NCBI RefSeq assembly: GCF_019904155.1
Contig: NZ_JAHCMB010000153.1
Coordinates: 15,355 to 79,354 of the forward strand
Reading direction: 5' to 3'
DNA from: Paenibacillus sinensis
Lineage (GTDB): Bacteria > Bacillota > Bacilli > Paenibacillales > Paenibacillaceae
Length of the DNA: 64,000 nucleotides
Shown: positions 1 through 8,211 of the stretch, one piece after another
Layout: every line of letters begins with the position of its first letter
Position numbering within the stretch: the stretch's first letter is position 1
Program-made: the position numbers and the translations under genes
The notes under the pieces: model-generated
Seen by the model: the letters and a program-made list of their open reading frames with translations, nothing else
What the model was told of the DNA's origin: nothing
The model's database searches: none

Positions 1-725
1 TGGTACTGTTCCTCAACTTCTAAATCTACTACTTGAGTACTCGCAGTAACTTCTTTTGTAGCATATGCACCTTCAATCATTTTATGCTTAGCAGCCCTTA
101 ATTTTGCCTTAAGCTGAATCGCAAGCTCTCGCGCTTGTATTTCTGTAAGCTTTGTTATCTTATCCCAAACCGGCGTATCCTTTATCTCCATGATATCCAA
201 CAACGCTGATTTAAAAACCCGATTTTGCGACTGGCTCGCTCTTACTTCAATAGCGAATGGAGAAAAATGAATCACAACATAATCCACAACTTGTGCATTT
301 CGTATTACAATTTCATAATTTTCAAGATACCGTCTAGGTGAACCCAGATACGAAAAAGCAAGAATAATTCTGTCTCCTACCTCGGTAGCTTTTATCAGTT
401 TAGGTTCTGAATCCAATTCAGGGCGAAGTCCCCTCCCAAAAAGAGCTCCACTATATTTCTTTATAAGAAAATCCTTGAAAAACTCTTTGTTTTGCCAATC
501 TGGTGACAAGTCGCTCATAATCATGTGGACGTTCACTGCTGTAGCACCAGCATATTGGAACTGATCCGCTATTTCCTGTCCAACAACAGGTTTCTTTTCG
601 GCTATTGTTTTAGCCATCTCTTCGATAACTGATAATTTTGTTTCCTTATCTAGGTTTTCATTTTTCAAAATCTGTTTAAGCACACCGGATGGAACCTGCA
701 TTGCTAAAACATCGTTTAGTGCCAT
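1..725 (-). CDS. Hypothetical protein, 3' end outside the window
   Basis: An open reading frame starts with ATG at 725 and runs without a stop to the window edge, so only the first 241 or so residues are visible. GAGGAGA lies nine bases upstream of the start. The protein begins MALNDVLAMQVPSGVLK and is a soluble, mixed-charge protein with no signal peptide or membrane segment that I can see. I do not recognise the family. It lies after the endolysin, is clearly more AT-rich than the phage structural genes and has its own promoter. This is the usual position and style of an accessory (moron or lysogenic conversion) gene at a prophage end. It could also be a host gene just outside the prophage; the left attachment site is not visible. 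Confidence 0.8.
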   Translation of the reverse strand, partial: MALNDVLAMQVPSGVLKQILKNENLDKETKLSVIEEMAKTIAEKKPVVGQEIADQFQYAGATAVNVHMIMSDLSPDWQNKEFFKDFLIKKYSGALFGRGLRPELDSEPKLIKATEVGDRIILAFSYLGSPRRYLENYEIVIRNAQVVDYVVIHFSPFAIEVRASQSQNRVFKSALLDIMEIKDTPVWDKITKLTEIQARELAIQLKAKLRAAKHKMIEGAYATKEVTASTQVVDLEVEEQY

Positions 726-810
726 CTTAATCTCTCCTCTGTTCCGAAGAGATATGAGCAAGTCCAAAAAAGCCTCGAAATACTGGACAAAAAAGCATTA
801 TTTCGATAAT

Positions 811-840
811 ATTATAATGATATCTGAAATTGAGTGTCGC
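811..840 (-). promoter_or_regulatory. Candidate sigma-A promoter for the gene at 1-725
   Basis: On the minus strand GCGACA (835-840) is followed after 18 bases by a perfect TATAAT (811-816). A 7-bp inverted repeat, TGAGTGT/ACACTCA (831-849), overlaps the -35 box and could be an operator. The 726-1002 stretch holds no other convincing gene. Confidence 0.55.
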
Positions 841-1002
841 ACACACTCACGCCTTTATGGACATGTTAGCTCATATCGCTTCATGTCTATTTTTCTGTAT
901 TCTAACCTATATTCTGGAATATTGATAGTCTTATCTTGTGACTATTTTACTAAGAGCAATGGGAGATACTTCCAGTAAACATAATCCAAATGCTTGGGAA
1001 TT

Positions 1003-1797
1003 TTACTTTGAAGTCGTATTGAACAGCCCCAAATTATAGAGCATCTGAATCACGTTCAGTTCCGGCTTCGACTTGTCCGTGCTCGTCTTGATCGCTCCGG
1101 CCGCCTTCGCTGCCTGAATTGCTTCCGTGTAGTAACTGGCATAGGTCTGTTTGCCATCAATGTTCAGGCGGGCTTCAAGGGCCGTTGTTCGATTAGTCAA
1201 ATCAAGAATCAATCCCGCCTGTGCCTTAATAAGCTGCTTCGCCGCTTCAAACTCCTTCTTCTCATCAGCCGTCATGGCTTCATCCTCCTCTAATTGTGCA
1301 ATTTTTTCCGTCACAGCATTGAGCTGCGCCTGCGTCGGACGCTTGCCGGCGCGGTAGTCAGCGGTACTCAGACCGAAATCCATTTGAAAATGAGGCAGGT
1401 CCTTAAAACTCGTCCAATCCCCGCCCCACTCCCAGCCGATCCGTTTGGCGTCCGCTACAACCTCCGACCAGTCTGCTACACCGTCTCCGTCTCCGTCGCG
1501 CTTCGTATCCCAGGACACTGATCCGTCCGGAAGCAACAGCGCGAAGTCGATGGCCACGCCAAAATTATGATAGCTGTATCCGCCTTTAGCGTTGGTCACG
1601 ATCTGCCCGGGCTTTGTCCGGCCCTGCGCATATAAAGCATCCTGTTCTGCGATGGTCCGGAGTCCCTGCGTAATTACGATCGGCACGCCGTGGGCATAGG
1701 CAAATTCAATTAGCGCCGTAGCGGCATCTTTATTAACCGGCTGCAGCCCGGACAGACGAGCTGCAGACTTTGCCTTTACTTGCTCCAACGTCAACAT
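1003..1797 (-). CDS. Endolysin, M15-family L-alanyl-D-glutamate (VanY/CwlK-like) peptidase
   Basis: Cell wall peptidase that cuts the peptide stem of peptidoglycan at lysis. The catalytic domain covers about residues 1-145. The zinc ligands fit H77 in SYHNFG, D84 in VAIDF and H136 in LPHFQMDF, the standard SxHxxGxAxD plus H layout. A DGDGDGVADWSEV segment (residues 101-113) looks like a calcium-binding loop. Residues 155-264 are a helical, charged tail that may bind the wall; no SH3 or LysM domain is visible. The start ATG abuts the holin stop. There is no signal peptide, which fits holin-dependent release. It is the last gene of the lysis cassette. Confidence 0.9.
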   Translation of the reverse strand: MLTLEQVKAKSAARLSGLQPVNKDAATALIEFAYAHGVPIVITQGLRTIAEQDALYAQGRTKPGQIVTNAKGGYSYHNFGVAIDFALLLPDGSVSWDTKRDGDGDGVADWSEVVADAKRIGWEWGGDWTSFKDLPHFQMDFGLSTADYRAGKRPTQAQLNAVTEKIAQLEEDEAMTADEKKEFEAAKQLIKAQAGLILDLTNRTTALEARLNIDGKQTYASYYTEAIQAAKAAGAIKTSTDKSKPELNVIQMLYNLGLFNTTSK

Positions 1798-2255
1798 TAC
1801 TCCTCAGCTCCTTGTCTGCCTGCAGCCCGCTTAATCTTTTTGTCCAGTTCGCTGCCTACCCACTTAAGCACAACCTCCATTACAGATAAGGGTAACCAAT
1901 CACCCCATCCAGCCCGGATTGAATTGGCCGTCATACTTTGTAAAACATGATATAAGGTGCCAACTGCCAGCGCACCGAAGATTGCCCCTGGAAACCCGAA
2001 TACCGTATCTAGCAAATGTCCACCTGCTGGCAGAAGGAGCATGAAGAACGTTCGGAAAATTCCGTCAATTCCGTATTTGCTGGCATAGGTGTTATCTTTC
2101 TTCGCCGCCCGAATGCCGGACAGCCAGTCCATTACAATGAAAAATACAAGAGCGGCCATTACTGCAGAAACAGCATCCGTCTCCCCATACAAGAAATCGA
2201 ATACTGGTACAGCTACCGCTCCAACTGCAGATGCTGCGATCTGTGATTTAGTCAC
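1797..2255 (-). CDS. Phage holin (holin 4_1 / toxin secretion-phage lysis family)
   Basis: 152-residue membrane protein with two to three hydrophobic segments, at about residues 8-25, 29-48 and 65-105, and a basic, charged C-terminus. The DWLSGIRAAKK segment followed by YGIDGIFRTF is typical of the family. It forms membrane lesions that let the endolysin reach the wall. It overlaps the endolysin gene by one base, so the two are probably translationally coupled. Confidence 0.85.
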   Translation of the reverse strand: MTKSQIAASAVGAVAVPVFDFLYGETDAVSAVMAALVFFIVMDWLSGIRAAKKDNTYASKYGIDGIFRTFFMLLLPAGGHLLDTVFGFPGAIFGALAVGTLYHVLQSMTANSIRAGWGDWLPLSVMEVVLKWVGSELDKKIKRAAGRQGAEE

Positions 2256-2270
2256 AAGGTTCCCTCCCTC

Positions 2271-2303
2271 AAATAAATAGCCCCCAGGAATCCTCCCGAG
2301 GGC
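2271..2303 (-). terminator. Possible intrinsic terminator between tail fibre and holin
   Basis: On the minus strand a ten-pair hairpin including G-U pairs (2280-2303) is followed by TATTTATTT. It may separate tail and lysis transcription or only attenuate it. Confidence 0.4.
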
Positions 2304-2356
2304 AACTTAAAAATCTGATGAACAGCACCGATCTAATGAGATTGCGTGCTTTAAAG

Positions 2357-2413
2357 TCAACCAGTAATGATAGGTGAAGACATTGCTCCAGAAGCATCTT
2401 TTCGAATATTCAT
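2357..2413 (-). CDS. Possible 18-codon peptide downstream of the tail fibre
   Basis: MNIRKDASGAMSSPIITG. Its ATG overlaps the stop of the preceding 15-codon frame as TAATG, which suggests coupled re-initiation. No homology is recognised. It could be a decayed remnant of the small XkdX-type gene that usually follows the tail fibre. Confidence 0.25.
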   Translation of the reverse strand: MNIRKDASGAMSSPIITG

Positions 2414-2460
2414 TAATGAGCTAATGGTGCGATTTTGTTAATGAAATCCAAGCAATTCAT
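2413..2460 (-). CDS. Possible 15-codon peptide with a perfect ribosome binding site
   Basis: AGGAGG is placed seven bases before ATG and the frame reads MNCLDFINKIAPLAH then stop. The ribosome binding site is among the strongest here, yet the frame is very short. Either it is a real micro-peptide or a truncated gene whose start region survived. Confidence 0.3.
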   Translation of the reverse strand: MNCLDFINKIAPLAH

Positions 2461-2473
2461 ATTACACCTCCTG

Positions 2474-4186
2474 TTAGGTTAACAAAATAGAGCGGAAGTA
2501 ATATGTTCCGGCTACTAAGGATGTGAATGTTTTGTAATTGATGTCAAAGGCCGTGATACGGCTCATCTTTTCGAAAATAACAGATAAATATAGTGTACCG
2601 GAAGAGTCTTTACCAATACCATATATACAAACATCCCCCGCGTTTGTATCGGTAGACAATTTGAATATCACATAACCGAAGGAATTATTAGGCATATTTC
2701 CAAACCAATTATAAAGAACGGTTGGTGATGCTATTGTAACTCCGCCGGAAGTGGAAAAAGAACCCGATGAGGTAACCGGAACAACTAAAGTACCTGTCCG
2801 CTTAACCCCATTTACATAAGCTGTTTTACCAGATGCTATATCCGTAGCGGAGGCGTTAGAGTCTGATGTAGCTGAACCAGATATTTGCATAATAGATTTT
2901 CCCGCCATAATATTCGCAGGGTTAATATAAGAATTCATATCCGTTATTAATCCACTAGCCGCATTAACAACCTGAGAACCGATAGCAATATCAGGAGCCA
3001 CTAGCATAACTCCGGGAGCAGTATTAACCGCAGCATATCCCGGAAAGTTTGTGGCTCGGTAGTCGGTGATTGTGCCCGTAAGTTTCGCACCATTTTTGTA
3101 AGCTGTCTTATTAGCCACAATGTCATCGGCTGTCGCCGTTGCGTTTGCAGTTAACAACGCTAGATCAGTATCCCACCATCCTCCATATTTTTTCACCATT
3201 TCATCTACTTCACTCAAGGAAGGCTCATTACCCGCACCATAAGCATCGGTCAGATCAATGAGCATAAATCCATCGTAATAAATGGTTGTGTTTGGAGTGT
3301 TATTATCTAATCTAGGGTAACTGGTTGACGAAGATGCAAAAGATAATATGCCGCTGATAAACGTCCAAGTGTTAGCCGTATCTAAAGTGGCTGTCACACT
3401 CGGTTCTGCCATACGTGCGTATGCCTGAACGGAGACCCCAGCTGTTGCGCTATACGCCCATACGCTGATGTAGTATTGATGTGCCGCCGTTATGGTAACA
3501 AGATCACCCATAGTTACAGTGGATTCTAACTGACCTGTCGGGCATGCTATAGCCAGAGAGTAACTTCCAAATTTCGCTTGCTCATTAGAATAAACTGCAC
3601 CTGAAGCGGCTCCGGTATTTTCAAAGCTTCCATACTTTATTAAATTAGGGAGTTTAGGAACTACACCACCTCCTTCACCCTGTAATATAAAAGCCGATCC
3701 ATTATATCTAATTGTATAAATAACCCCAGCTTTCAATTTACCAGGCGATAACGCCGAACCTTTGGAATCGAGAAGTTGGACGTTCCCAACTCCGCTAACA
3801 TTGACTGTCACCGCGCCAGTATTTTCAACTGCATTTACAAAAACAAATCCCATTCCACCAACATAGGACGTTATGGCAGGCGTTAGAGTTAGTGTCTTAG
3901 CATTTGCCGTGCCAGAATCAATGCCAAATCCAGGTGAGCGCACATAATCGATCAGTGGGACCGAAGCCGCTGCTGCCGCATTGGCCTTTGCCTGCGCGCC
4001 GGCTGTAGTCTCCTTGTCGTTCCAAGTGGTACGCTCGGCAGCTGTAACGTGCTTGACAGTATCTCCTGCGTGCTGGTCAACCCTGTCCCAGTTCGCGTTC
4101 AGCATGGTATCGATGTTAAATGTATCGTTACCGTCTGTTGCCGGATTAACCTTGTACAAATTCAGATTTGGGGTATTCTCGGGCAT
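2474..4186 (-). CDS. Phage tail fibre / receptor-binding protein
   Basis: 570 residues. The N-terminus (NLNLYKVNPATDGNDTFNIDTMLN..WDRVDQH) is the conserved baseplate-attachment start of Firmicute tail fibres. About residues 45-75 are helical and alanine-rich. Residues 180-330 resemble a carbohydrate-binding jelly-roll (NLIKYGSFEN..GSYSLAI). Two copies of a DI.xGKTAYxNGxKxTGT motif, near residues 355-375 and 450-465, precede a C-terminal beta-rich tip. It would bind the cell surface. It lies directly after the XkdU-like gene, where PBSX has XkdV. AT-rich codon use in the C-terminal half suggests exchange of receptor-binding modules. Confidence 0.8.
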   Translation of the reverse strand: MPENTPNLNLYKVNPATDGNDTFNIDTMLNANWDRVDQHAGDTVKHVTAAERTTWNDKETTAGAQAKANAAAAASVPLIDYVRSPGFGIDSGTANAKTLTLTPAITSYVGGMGFVFVNAVENTGAVTVNVSGVGNVQLLDSKGSALSPGKLKAGVIYTIRYNGSAFILQGEGGGVVPKLPNLIKYGSFENTGAASGAVYSNEQAKFGSYSLAIACPTGQLESTVTMGDLVTITAAHQYYISVWAYSATAGVSVQAYARMAEPSVTATLDTANTWTFISGILSFASSSTSYPRLDNNTPNTTIYYDGFMLIDLTDAYGAGNEPSLSEVDEMVKKYGGWWDTDLALLTANATATADDIVANKTAYKNGAKLTGTITDYRATNFPGYAAVNTAPGVMLVAPDIAIGSQVVNAASGLITDMNSYINPANIMAGKSIMQISGSATSDSNASATDIASGKTAYVNGVKRTGTLVVPVTSSGSFSTSGGVTIASPTVLYNWFGNMPNNSFGYVIFKLSTDTNAGDVCIYGIGKDSSGTLYLSVIFEKMSRITAFDINYKTFTSLVAGTYYFRSILLT

Positions 4187-4198
4187 AGTATCCCTCCT

Positions 4199-4744
4199 TT
4201 ACAGGTTGTCCAGGAATGGAGCAAAATTCGACATCTTAGTAGCCTGCAGATCGCTGATCTTCATCACATTGACCTCGCGTACGAGCAGATAGCGGTACGT
4301 ATAAGATAGGGTCATGTGGGCCGGCTTAATCTCTTCCAGTGATGATTTCAGATCATCCAAGTTCGGCGGGATACCGAGGTTGTCGATAAATTTAATGTTG
4401 ATGCGGTATTCTCCTGGCACAACCGACACATCAATTGTTCCACCGGCATAGGCCTGCGCCACATTCCTCAACATCGATCCGGATACTTTCCCATAACCCC
4501 GCCGCTTTGAAATGACAACGGATCGGCGCTGACTGATCGGCTTGCTCAGATCGATTGTGATATTCAATTCCTTCTCGTAGCGTCCCAGCGCCCAGGTTGC
4601 CGACTCTGGATAAGCCTGATCCAGAAGCAGCCCCACCCGCGAAGCCAGCAGATCAAACTCGTCGCCCTCTGTCTCCAAGAGCTCATTCATATCTCGAACA
4701 TCCCGGTAATATCCCGGCAGATATTCCTTCAGCCGATCACTCAT
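4199..4744 (-). CDS. xkdU: Baseplate protein, XkdU/YmfQ-like (DUF2313)
   Basis: 181 residues. The N-terminus (LKEYLPGYYRDVRDMNELL..EGDEFDLL) and the central RRSVVISKRRGYGKVSG segment are typical of the YmfQ/DUF2313 family of Mu-like and PBSX-like baseplates. It is thought to help join the baseplate J protein to the tail fibre. Its ATG overlaps the stop of the baseplate J gene by four bases. Confidence 0.85.
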   Translation of the reverse strand: MSDRLKEYLPGYYRDVRDMNELLETEGDEFDLLASRVGLLLDQAYPESATWALGRYEKELNITIDLSKPISQRRSVVISKRRGYGKVSGSMLRNVAQAYAGGTIDVSVVPGEYRINIKFIDNLGIPPNLDDLKSSLEEIKPAHMTLSYTYRYLLVREVNVMKISDLQATKMSNFAPFLDNL

Positions 4745-5808
4745 GAGACGGTCACCGTCCCGACCACCGGCACAGCATCTTCAGCTGTCTCGATATTGGC
4801 CGCTCCTCCGTTGACTAACAGATTGGCATAATCGATCACCGGCGGAATGCCAAGAATGATGCCTTGGATTCGCGTATACCGGATAATCGTATCCGTAAAG
4901 GCCAAATCAGCCAGGTAATCCTTCAACCCTGTTATGATCTGTTCCTGCACCTGCGCCGTCGTCGCGCCGCTGGCCAGCGTCACGTCAACGGAGATATTAA
5001 TCGGCAGCTCTGTCGCTCCGACTACAGTCACAACCGCGCCGATCGGCGCCACTCCCTCACCCATACCGTCCTGTGTCGGATCGATGTACGCCTGGACCGC
5101 TGCCACAACGGCTGGCTCTGGTGGCGTCATATCTTCGTCCAGTAGGACGACCTTTACCGTTCCTGCGCCATTCCAGAGTGGGAATGCCTTGACCCGACCA
5201 ACTCCGCTTATCTCGCGAGCCCAGGCTTCATACTGATTCCGATTCCCGCTCGTGATCGGCTTCGTCACCAGCTCCTGGTATCGCTCATAAAGCGCGGCGT
5301 CCGTCTCTACATCCGTGCCCGGCGATAGCAGACTGGTGATAGAGGCGCTGGCCAAGCCATTAATAAAGGTGATCGGCAACAGTGTTCCAAAGGACTGGCC
5401 GCCCGCTGCGCCCGCCGTCTCTGCTTGCAGTCGATAGTTGCCGGTAGAAAGCTTGGCTATCACTATATAGTTCTGATCGCCGAGCGAGAAGCGGCTACCC
5501 AACGGGATATCCAGCAAGCCTCCGGCTGAGTCGCGGAATACTCCAAGCGTGACTGCCCGCGTCGCGGTCTTGCGCGTTACACCTGACCAGGCAACCGCTT
5601 TGTCCAGATAGTCTCCGCTTGCCGTGCTGGCGAACATCAGATTCGCATTCAGGTTCAACTCGACATACATCTGCGCCAGCTCGAGTGCAGCAGGTGCCGT
5701 GGCGTCATAAATGATGCTCCCTTCCCTTTTATCCAGATCATCCGGCACACGGTCCAGCATGCGCTGCAGAATTGCCTCAAAGGTTTGATCCTCATATGCC
5801 ACCGCCAC
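4741..5808 (-). CDS. xkdT: Baseplate J family protein (XkdT-like)
   Basis: 355 residues, the usual length of Gram-positive baseplate J proteins. The N-terminus (FEAILQRMLDRVPDDLDKREGSIIYDATAPAA) and the GDYLDKAVAWSGVTRK region are characteristic. It forms the outer wedge of the contractile tail baseplate. It sits between the DUF2634 and DUF2313 genes exactly as in PBSX and overlaps the DUF2634 gene by 17 bases. Confidence 0.92.
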   Translation of the reverse strand: MAVAYEDQTFEAILQRMLDRVPDDLDKREGSIIYDATAPAALELAQMYVELNLNANLMFASTASGDYLDKAVAWSGVTRKTATRAVTLGVFRDSAGGLLDIPLGSRFSLGDQNYIVIAKLSTGNYRLQAETAGAAGGQSFGTLLPITFINGLASASITSLLSPGTDVETDAALYERYQELVTKPITSGNRNQYEAWAREISGVGRVKAFPLWNGAGTVKVVLLDEDMTPPEPAVVAAVQAYIDPTQDGMGEGVAPIGAVVTVVGATELPINISVDVTLASGATTAQVQEQIITGLKDYLADLAFTDTIIRYTRIQGIILGIPPVIDYANLLVNGGAANIETAEDAVPVVGTVTVS

Positions 5809-6208
5809 TCACCTCCAGCTCATTTGTATAGTTACCGTAGTCGCTCTCCACCAGGAAAGTAACTAAGGCGTTGTCTTGATCATACGAAAAGGCAAACTGC
5901 GTAACGGATACGATTCGATCATCCTGCATGAGCGCCTCTTTTACCCATCGTTCAAGCTCACTCTCAAATACCGCTCTTCCACGGACAGCTCCAACATCGG
6001 CCTCGCTGCCATAAGCATCGCTATAGATCAGATACTCAAAACGAGACGTGGACAGAATTTTAATCACAGATTGCTTGACCGCCTCCAGCCCATCCACTGT
6101 CGCCGCACCGATACGTCCCTTGACCAGATCGAGCTTATAGGTTCGACTGGGTTGTGGAGTTTCTTCCATATCCTCGTTCAGCAGCAACTCATCAGTTTGT
6201 GGAATCAT
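5792..6208 (-). CDS. xkdS: Baseplate wedge protein, DUF2634 (XkdS-like)
   Basis: 138 residues of the DUF2634 family, structurally like the gpW/gp25 baseplate component. The TYKLDLVKGRIGAATVDGLEAVKQSV segment and the YSDAYGSE motif are characteristic. Overlapping starts and stops on both sides indicate a tightly coupled operon. Confidence 0.88.
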   Translation of the reverse strand: MIPQTDELLLNEDMEETPQPSRTYKLDLVKGRIGAATVDGLEAVKQSVIKILSTSRFEYLIYSDAYGSEADVGAVRGRAVFESELERWVKEALMQDDRIVSVTQFAFSYDQDNALVTFLVESDYGNYTNELEVSGGGI

Positions 6209-6540
6209 GGCGACACCAGCCTATCGATTACGACGTAACGCTGACCACCTTGCATCCGGATCAAAAGCAGCTTATCGCCAGCGGACAGACCATTACGCAG
6301 GATGATCGGCTCCACCATCGCCTCTCCGGTCATCCCGCCGCCCGTTGAGTGGGCGTGGCTCAGATCCAGCTTCAACTCGGTCAGTGATTCAGGCAACAAC
6401 AAAACATCCTTTGTCAGCTCCAATCGATTATCAACGATCACTTTAAGAGGATTCACGCTAGTTACTATGCCCATCTGGATGATGACCGGCCCAGCTGCAG
6501 CAACGGCTTCCTGAGCAGCTCTCTTGATGGCTTCAAGCAT
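6205..6540 (-). CDS. xkdR: Tail protein, DUF2577 (XkdR-like)
   Basis: 111 residues with a short N-terminal helix followed by an OB-like beta domain. This matches DUF2577 proteins of PBSX-like tails, where the small protein goes with the XkdQ hub. Start and stop overlap the neighbouring baseplate genes by about four bases. Confidence 0.8.
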   Translation of the reverse strand: MLEAIKRAAQEAVAAAGPVIIQMGIVTSVNPLKVIVDNRLELTKDVLLLPESLTELKLDLSHAHSTGGGMTGEAMVEPIILRNGLSAGDKLLLIRMQGGQRYVVIDRLVSP

Positions 6541-6543
6541 TAT

Positions 6544-7506
6544 TTACACCAACCTCAATTCCAGATCCATGGTATGCACCCCTCCAGATTTATGGCTGCA
6601 TTCCTCGACCAGAAAAAATTTATTGATATTCATCGCCTTAACGTATAAATTGACATAACAGCCGGCCCTCAGCCGATAGTCGCCCAGCGCTTCTACGGAC
6701 AGGGTTCGCTTCTCCCGGTTTCGAAGAAGTAACAGATTGGTCAACCGCTCATTAATCTGTGCTTGGTTCAGATTCTCGTCCACCGATTCATACAGCTGCA
6801 GGAGCCCCCAGTTGGCGATGCTGGCGCTATCCCGGGTGACAAATAGATCCCGCTTACCCGTCTCTTTGTTGTCACGGTACAGGACAATCTGGTTGTACGT
6901 TTCATCGTCAATGCTTTGACTGTATGAATAGTCGGTCATCAGACTATCATCACCAATAACCAGCGGAAAACGCATAGAGGTGATATTTTGCAGGGTCAAG
7001 TAGCCGAATTTGTCATAGAACACAAAATTGGTACCATAATTGGTCAGGGTCTCATCCAATGCAGCCCAGATCATATCCAGGTACGTTTCGTTATCGCGGA
7101 TCTGCGAGGGTATGACATACCCGGTATTGGCGAGTGTCCCGGTGCGTAACTGCATATCCTTGGCGATTTTCTGAACGACCTGTGTTGCGGTCATCTTCGA
7201 AAAGACGTAAGAGCCGGAGTTGGTCAGATAGCGAAGCTGATCGTAAGCCAAAATCTCAAGCTCCTCGGATTTTCCCGAATCGATCTTGAACACGAAGCCA
7301 TAAAAGACCTTCTCCCCTTCATCTGTGAAACGAACTACGTCTCCGGTTTTCACTGTAAAGGTCCGGTCCTGATAGATCCCGCGGTTTACTAGCTTGAATT
7401 CAAGGGAGGATGGTTTACCGATCCGGTAAGTATGCCAGTTTACCTCGGCGACGATGCCAGACACATCCCAGACACTTCCATTTTTATTATCGATCAACAA
7501 TTCCAT
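6544..7506 (-). CDS. xkdQ: Tail hub protein, XkdQ/YqbQ-like (late control D-type)
   Basis: 320 residues, the usual length for XkdQ. The pattern WDVSGIVAEVNWHTYRIGKPSSLEF then VRFTDEGEKVFYGFVF marks the hub fold shared with phage late control D and gp27-like proteins. It forms the central hub to which the baseplate and the tip protein attach. It lies between the LysM tail protein and DUF2577. Confidence 0.87.
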   Translation of the reverse strand: MELLIDNKNGSVWDVSGIVAEVNWHTYRIGKPSSLEFKLVNRGIYQDRTFTVKTGDVVRFTDEGEKVFYGFVFKIDSGKSEELEILAYDQLRYLTNSGSYVFSKMTATQVVQKIAKDMQLRTGTLANTGYVIPSQIRDNETYLDMIWAALDETLTNYGTNFVFYDKFGYLTLQNITSMRFPLVIGDDSLMTDYSYSQSIDDETYNQIVLYRDNKETGKRDLFVTRDSASIANWGLLQLYESVDENLNQAQINERLTNLLLLRNREKRTLSVEALGDYRLRAGCYVNLYVKAMNINKFFLVEECSHKSGGVHTMDLELRLV

Positions 7507-7512
7507 AATCTG

Positions 7513-8211
7513 TCACCCCGGGAGTTTTAAGACGCTGCCGATCTTTAGAGCCTTGACCTGGGCGTCCGTGAGGCCATTCAGTTTTTGGATTTCTTTCCAC
7601 CGCTCTCCGGAACCCAGATACTGCTTGGCGATCTTGTAGAGCGAGTCGCCGGATTTTACGGTCACGGTTCGCGGCTTAGCCCGGTCGTCCGCCCGTTTGG
7701 CCGGCTCCTTTTGCGTTGTCGTCTTCGTGGAACCAGTTGCGGTGGTTGTCGTTTTGAGGACGACCTTTTTTGCGCCGTAAAAGACATATTCTTGTAAACT
7801 CAGCTCGTATTCAAAGTCCCCAGGACGTCCTGCGACCTCCTTGTAATTAAACTCTTCGATGCTCGCAGCCATGTTGATCTGTAGGCCTTTAGACGTGAAA
7901 ATAAAACGGATCGGCTTGCGCTTGTTCATCCAATCTTCGATGTACCGGATGTAATCGGCCGGCTGCCCCCAATTCGTGGAGGATACGTATCGCGGCACCG
8001 TTCCTCCGTGATCAATCGACGGGAAGAAACTCTGCCAACCAACGGTTTTGAGTCCCGGGGCTTTAATGACATTAATCGCCCCAAGGTCGAGGATATTATA
8101 TTTCTCTCCATCGCCCTCTCCGCTGATCTCAATCTCCTCTGGGAGAACAGGCAATTCGAACCAAACCGCACGGTTGTTAAAACTGAGTTCGATGCTGTAA
8201 CCACCAGCCAT
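7513..8211 (-). CDS. xkdP: LysM-containing tail protein (XkdP-like)
   Basis: 232 residues. Residues 1-145 match the XkdP/YqbP tail domain (ELSFNNRAVWFELPVLPEEIE). A threonine-rich and lysine-rich linker leads to a C-terminal LysM domain at about 183-231 (VTVKSGDSLYKIAKQYLG..W..IQKLNG). The LysM domain probably touches peptidoglycan or stabilises the tail tip. The ATG overlaps the tape measure stop by one base. Confidence 0.9.
   Translation of the reverse strand: MAGGYSIELSFNNRAVWFELPVLPEEIEISGEGDGEKYNILDLGAINVIKAPGLKTVGWQSFFPSIDHGGTVPRYVSSTNWGQPADYIRYIEDWMNKRKPIRFIFTSKGLQINMAASIEEFNYKEVAGRPGDFEYELSLQEYVFYGAKKVVLKTTTTATGSTKTTTQKEPAKRADDRAKPRTVTVKSGDSLYKIAKQYLGSGERWKEIQKLNGLTDAQVKALKIGSVLKLPG

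Noticed and set aside
754..978. 74-codon plus-strand frame near the window start
   Set aside because: No ribosome binding site, no recognised features, and it overlaps the promoter region of the gene at 1-725.
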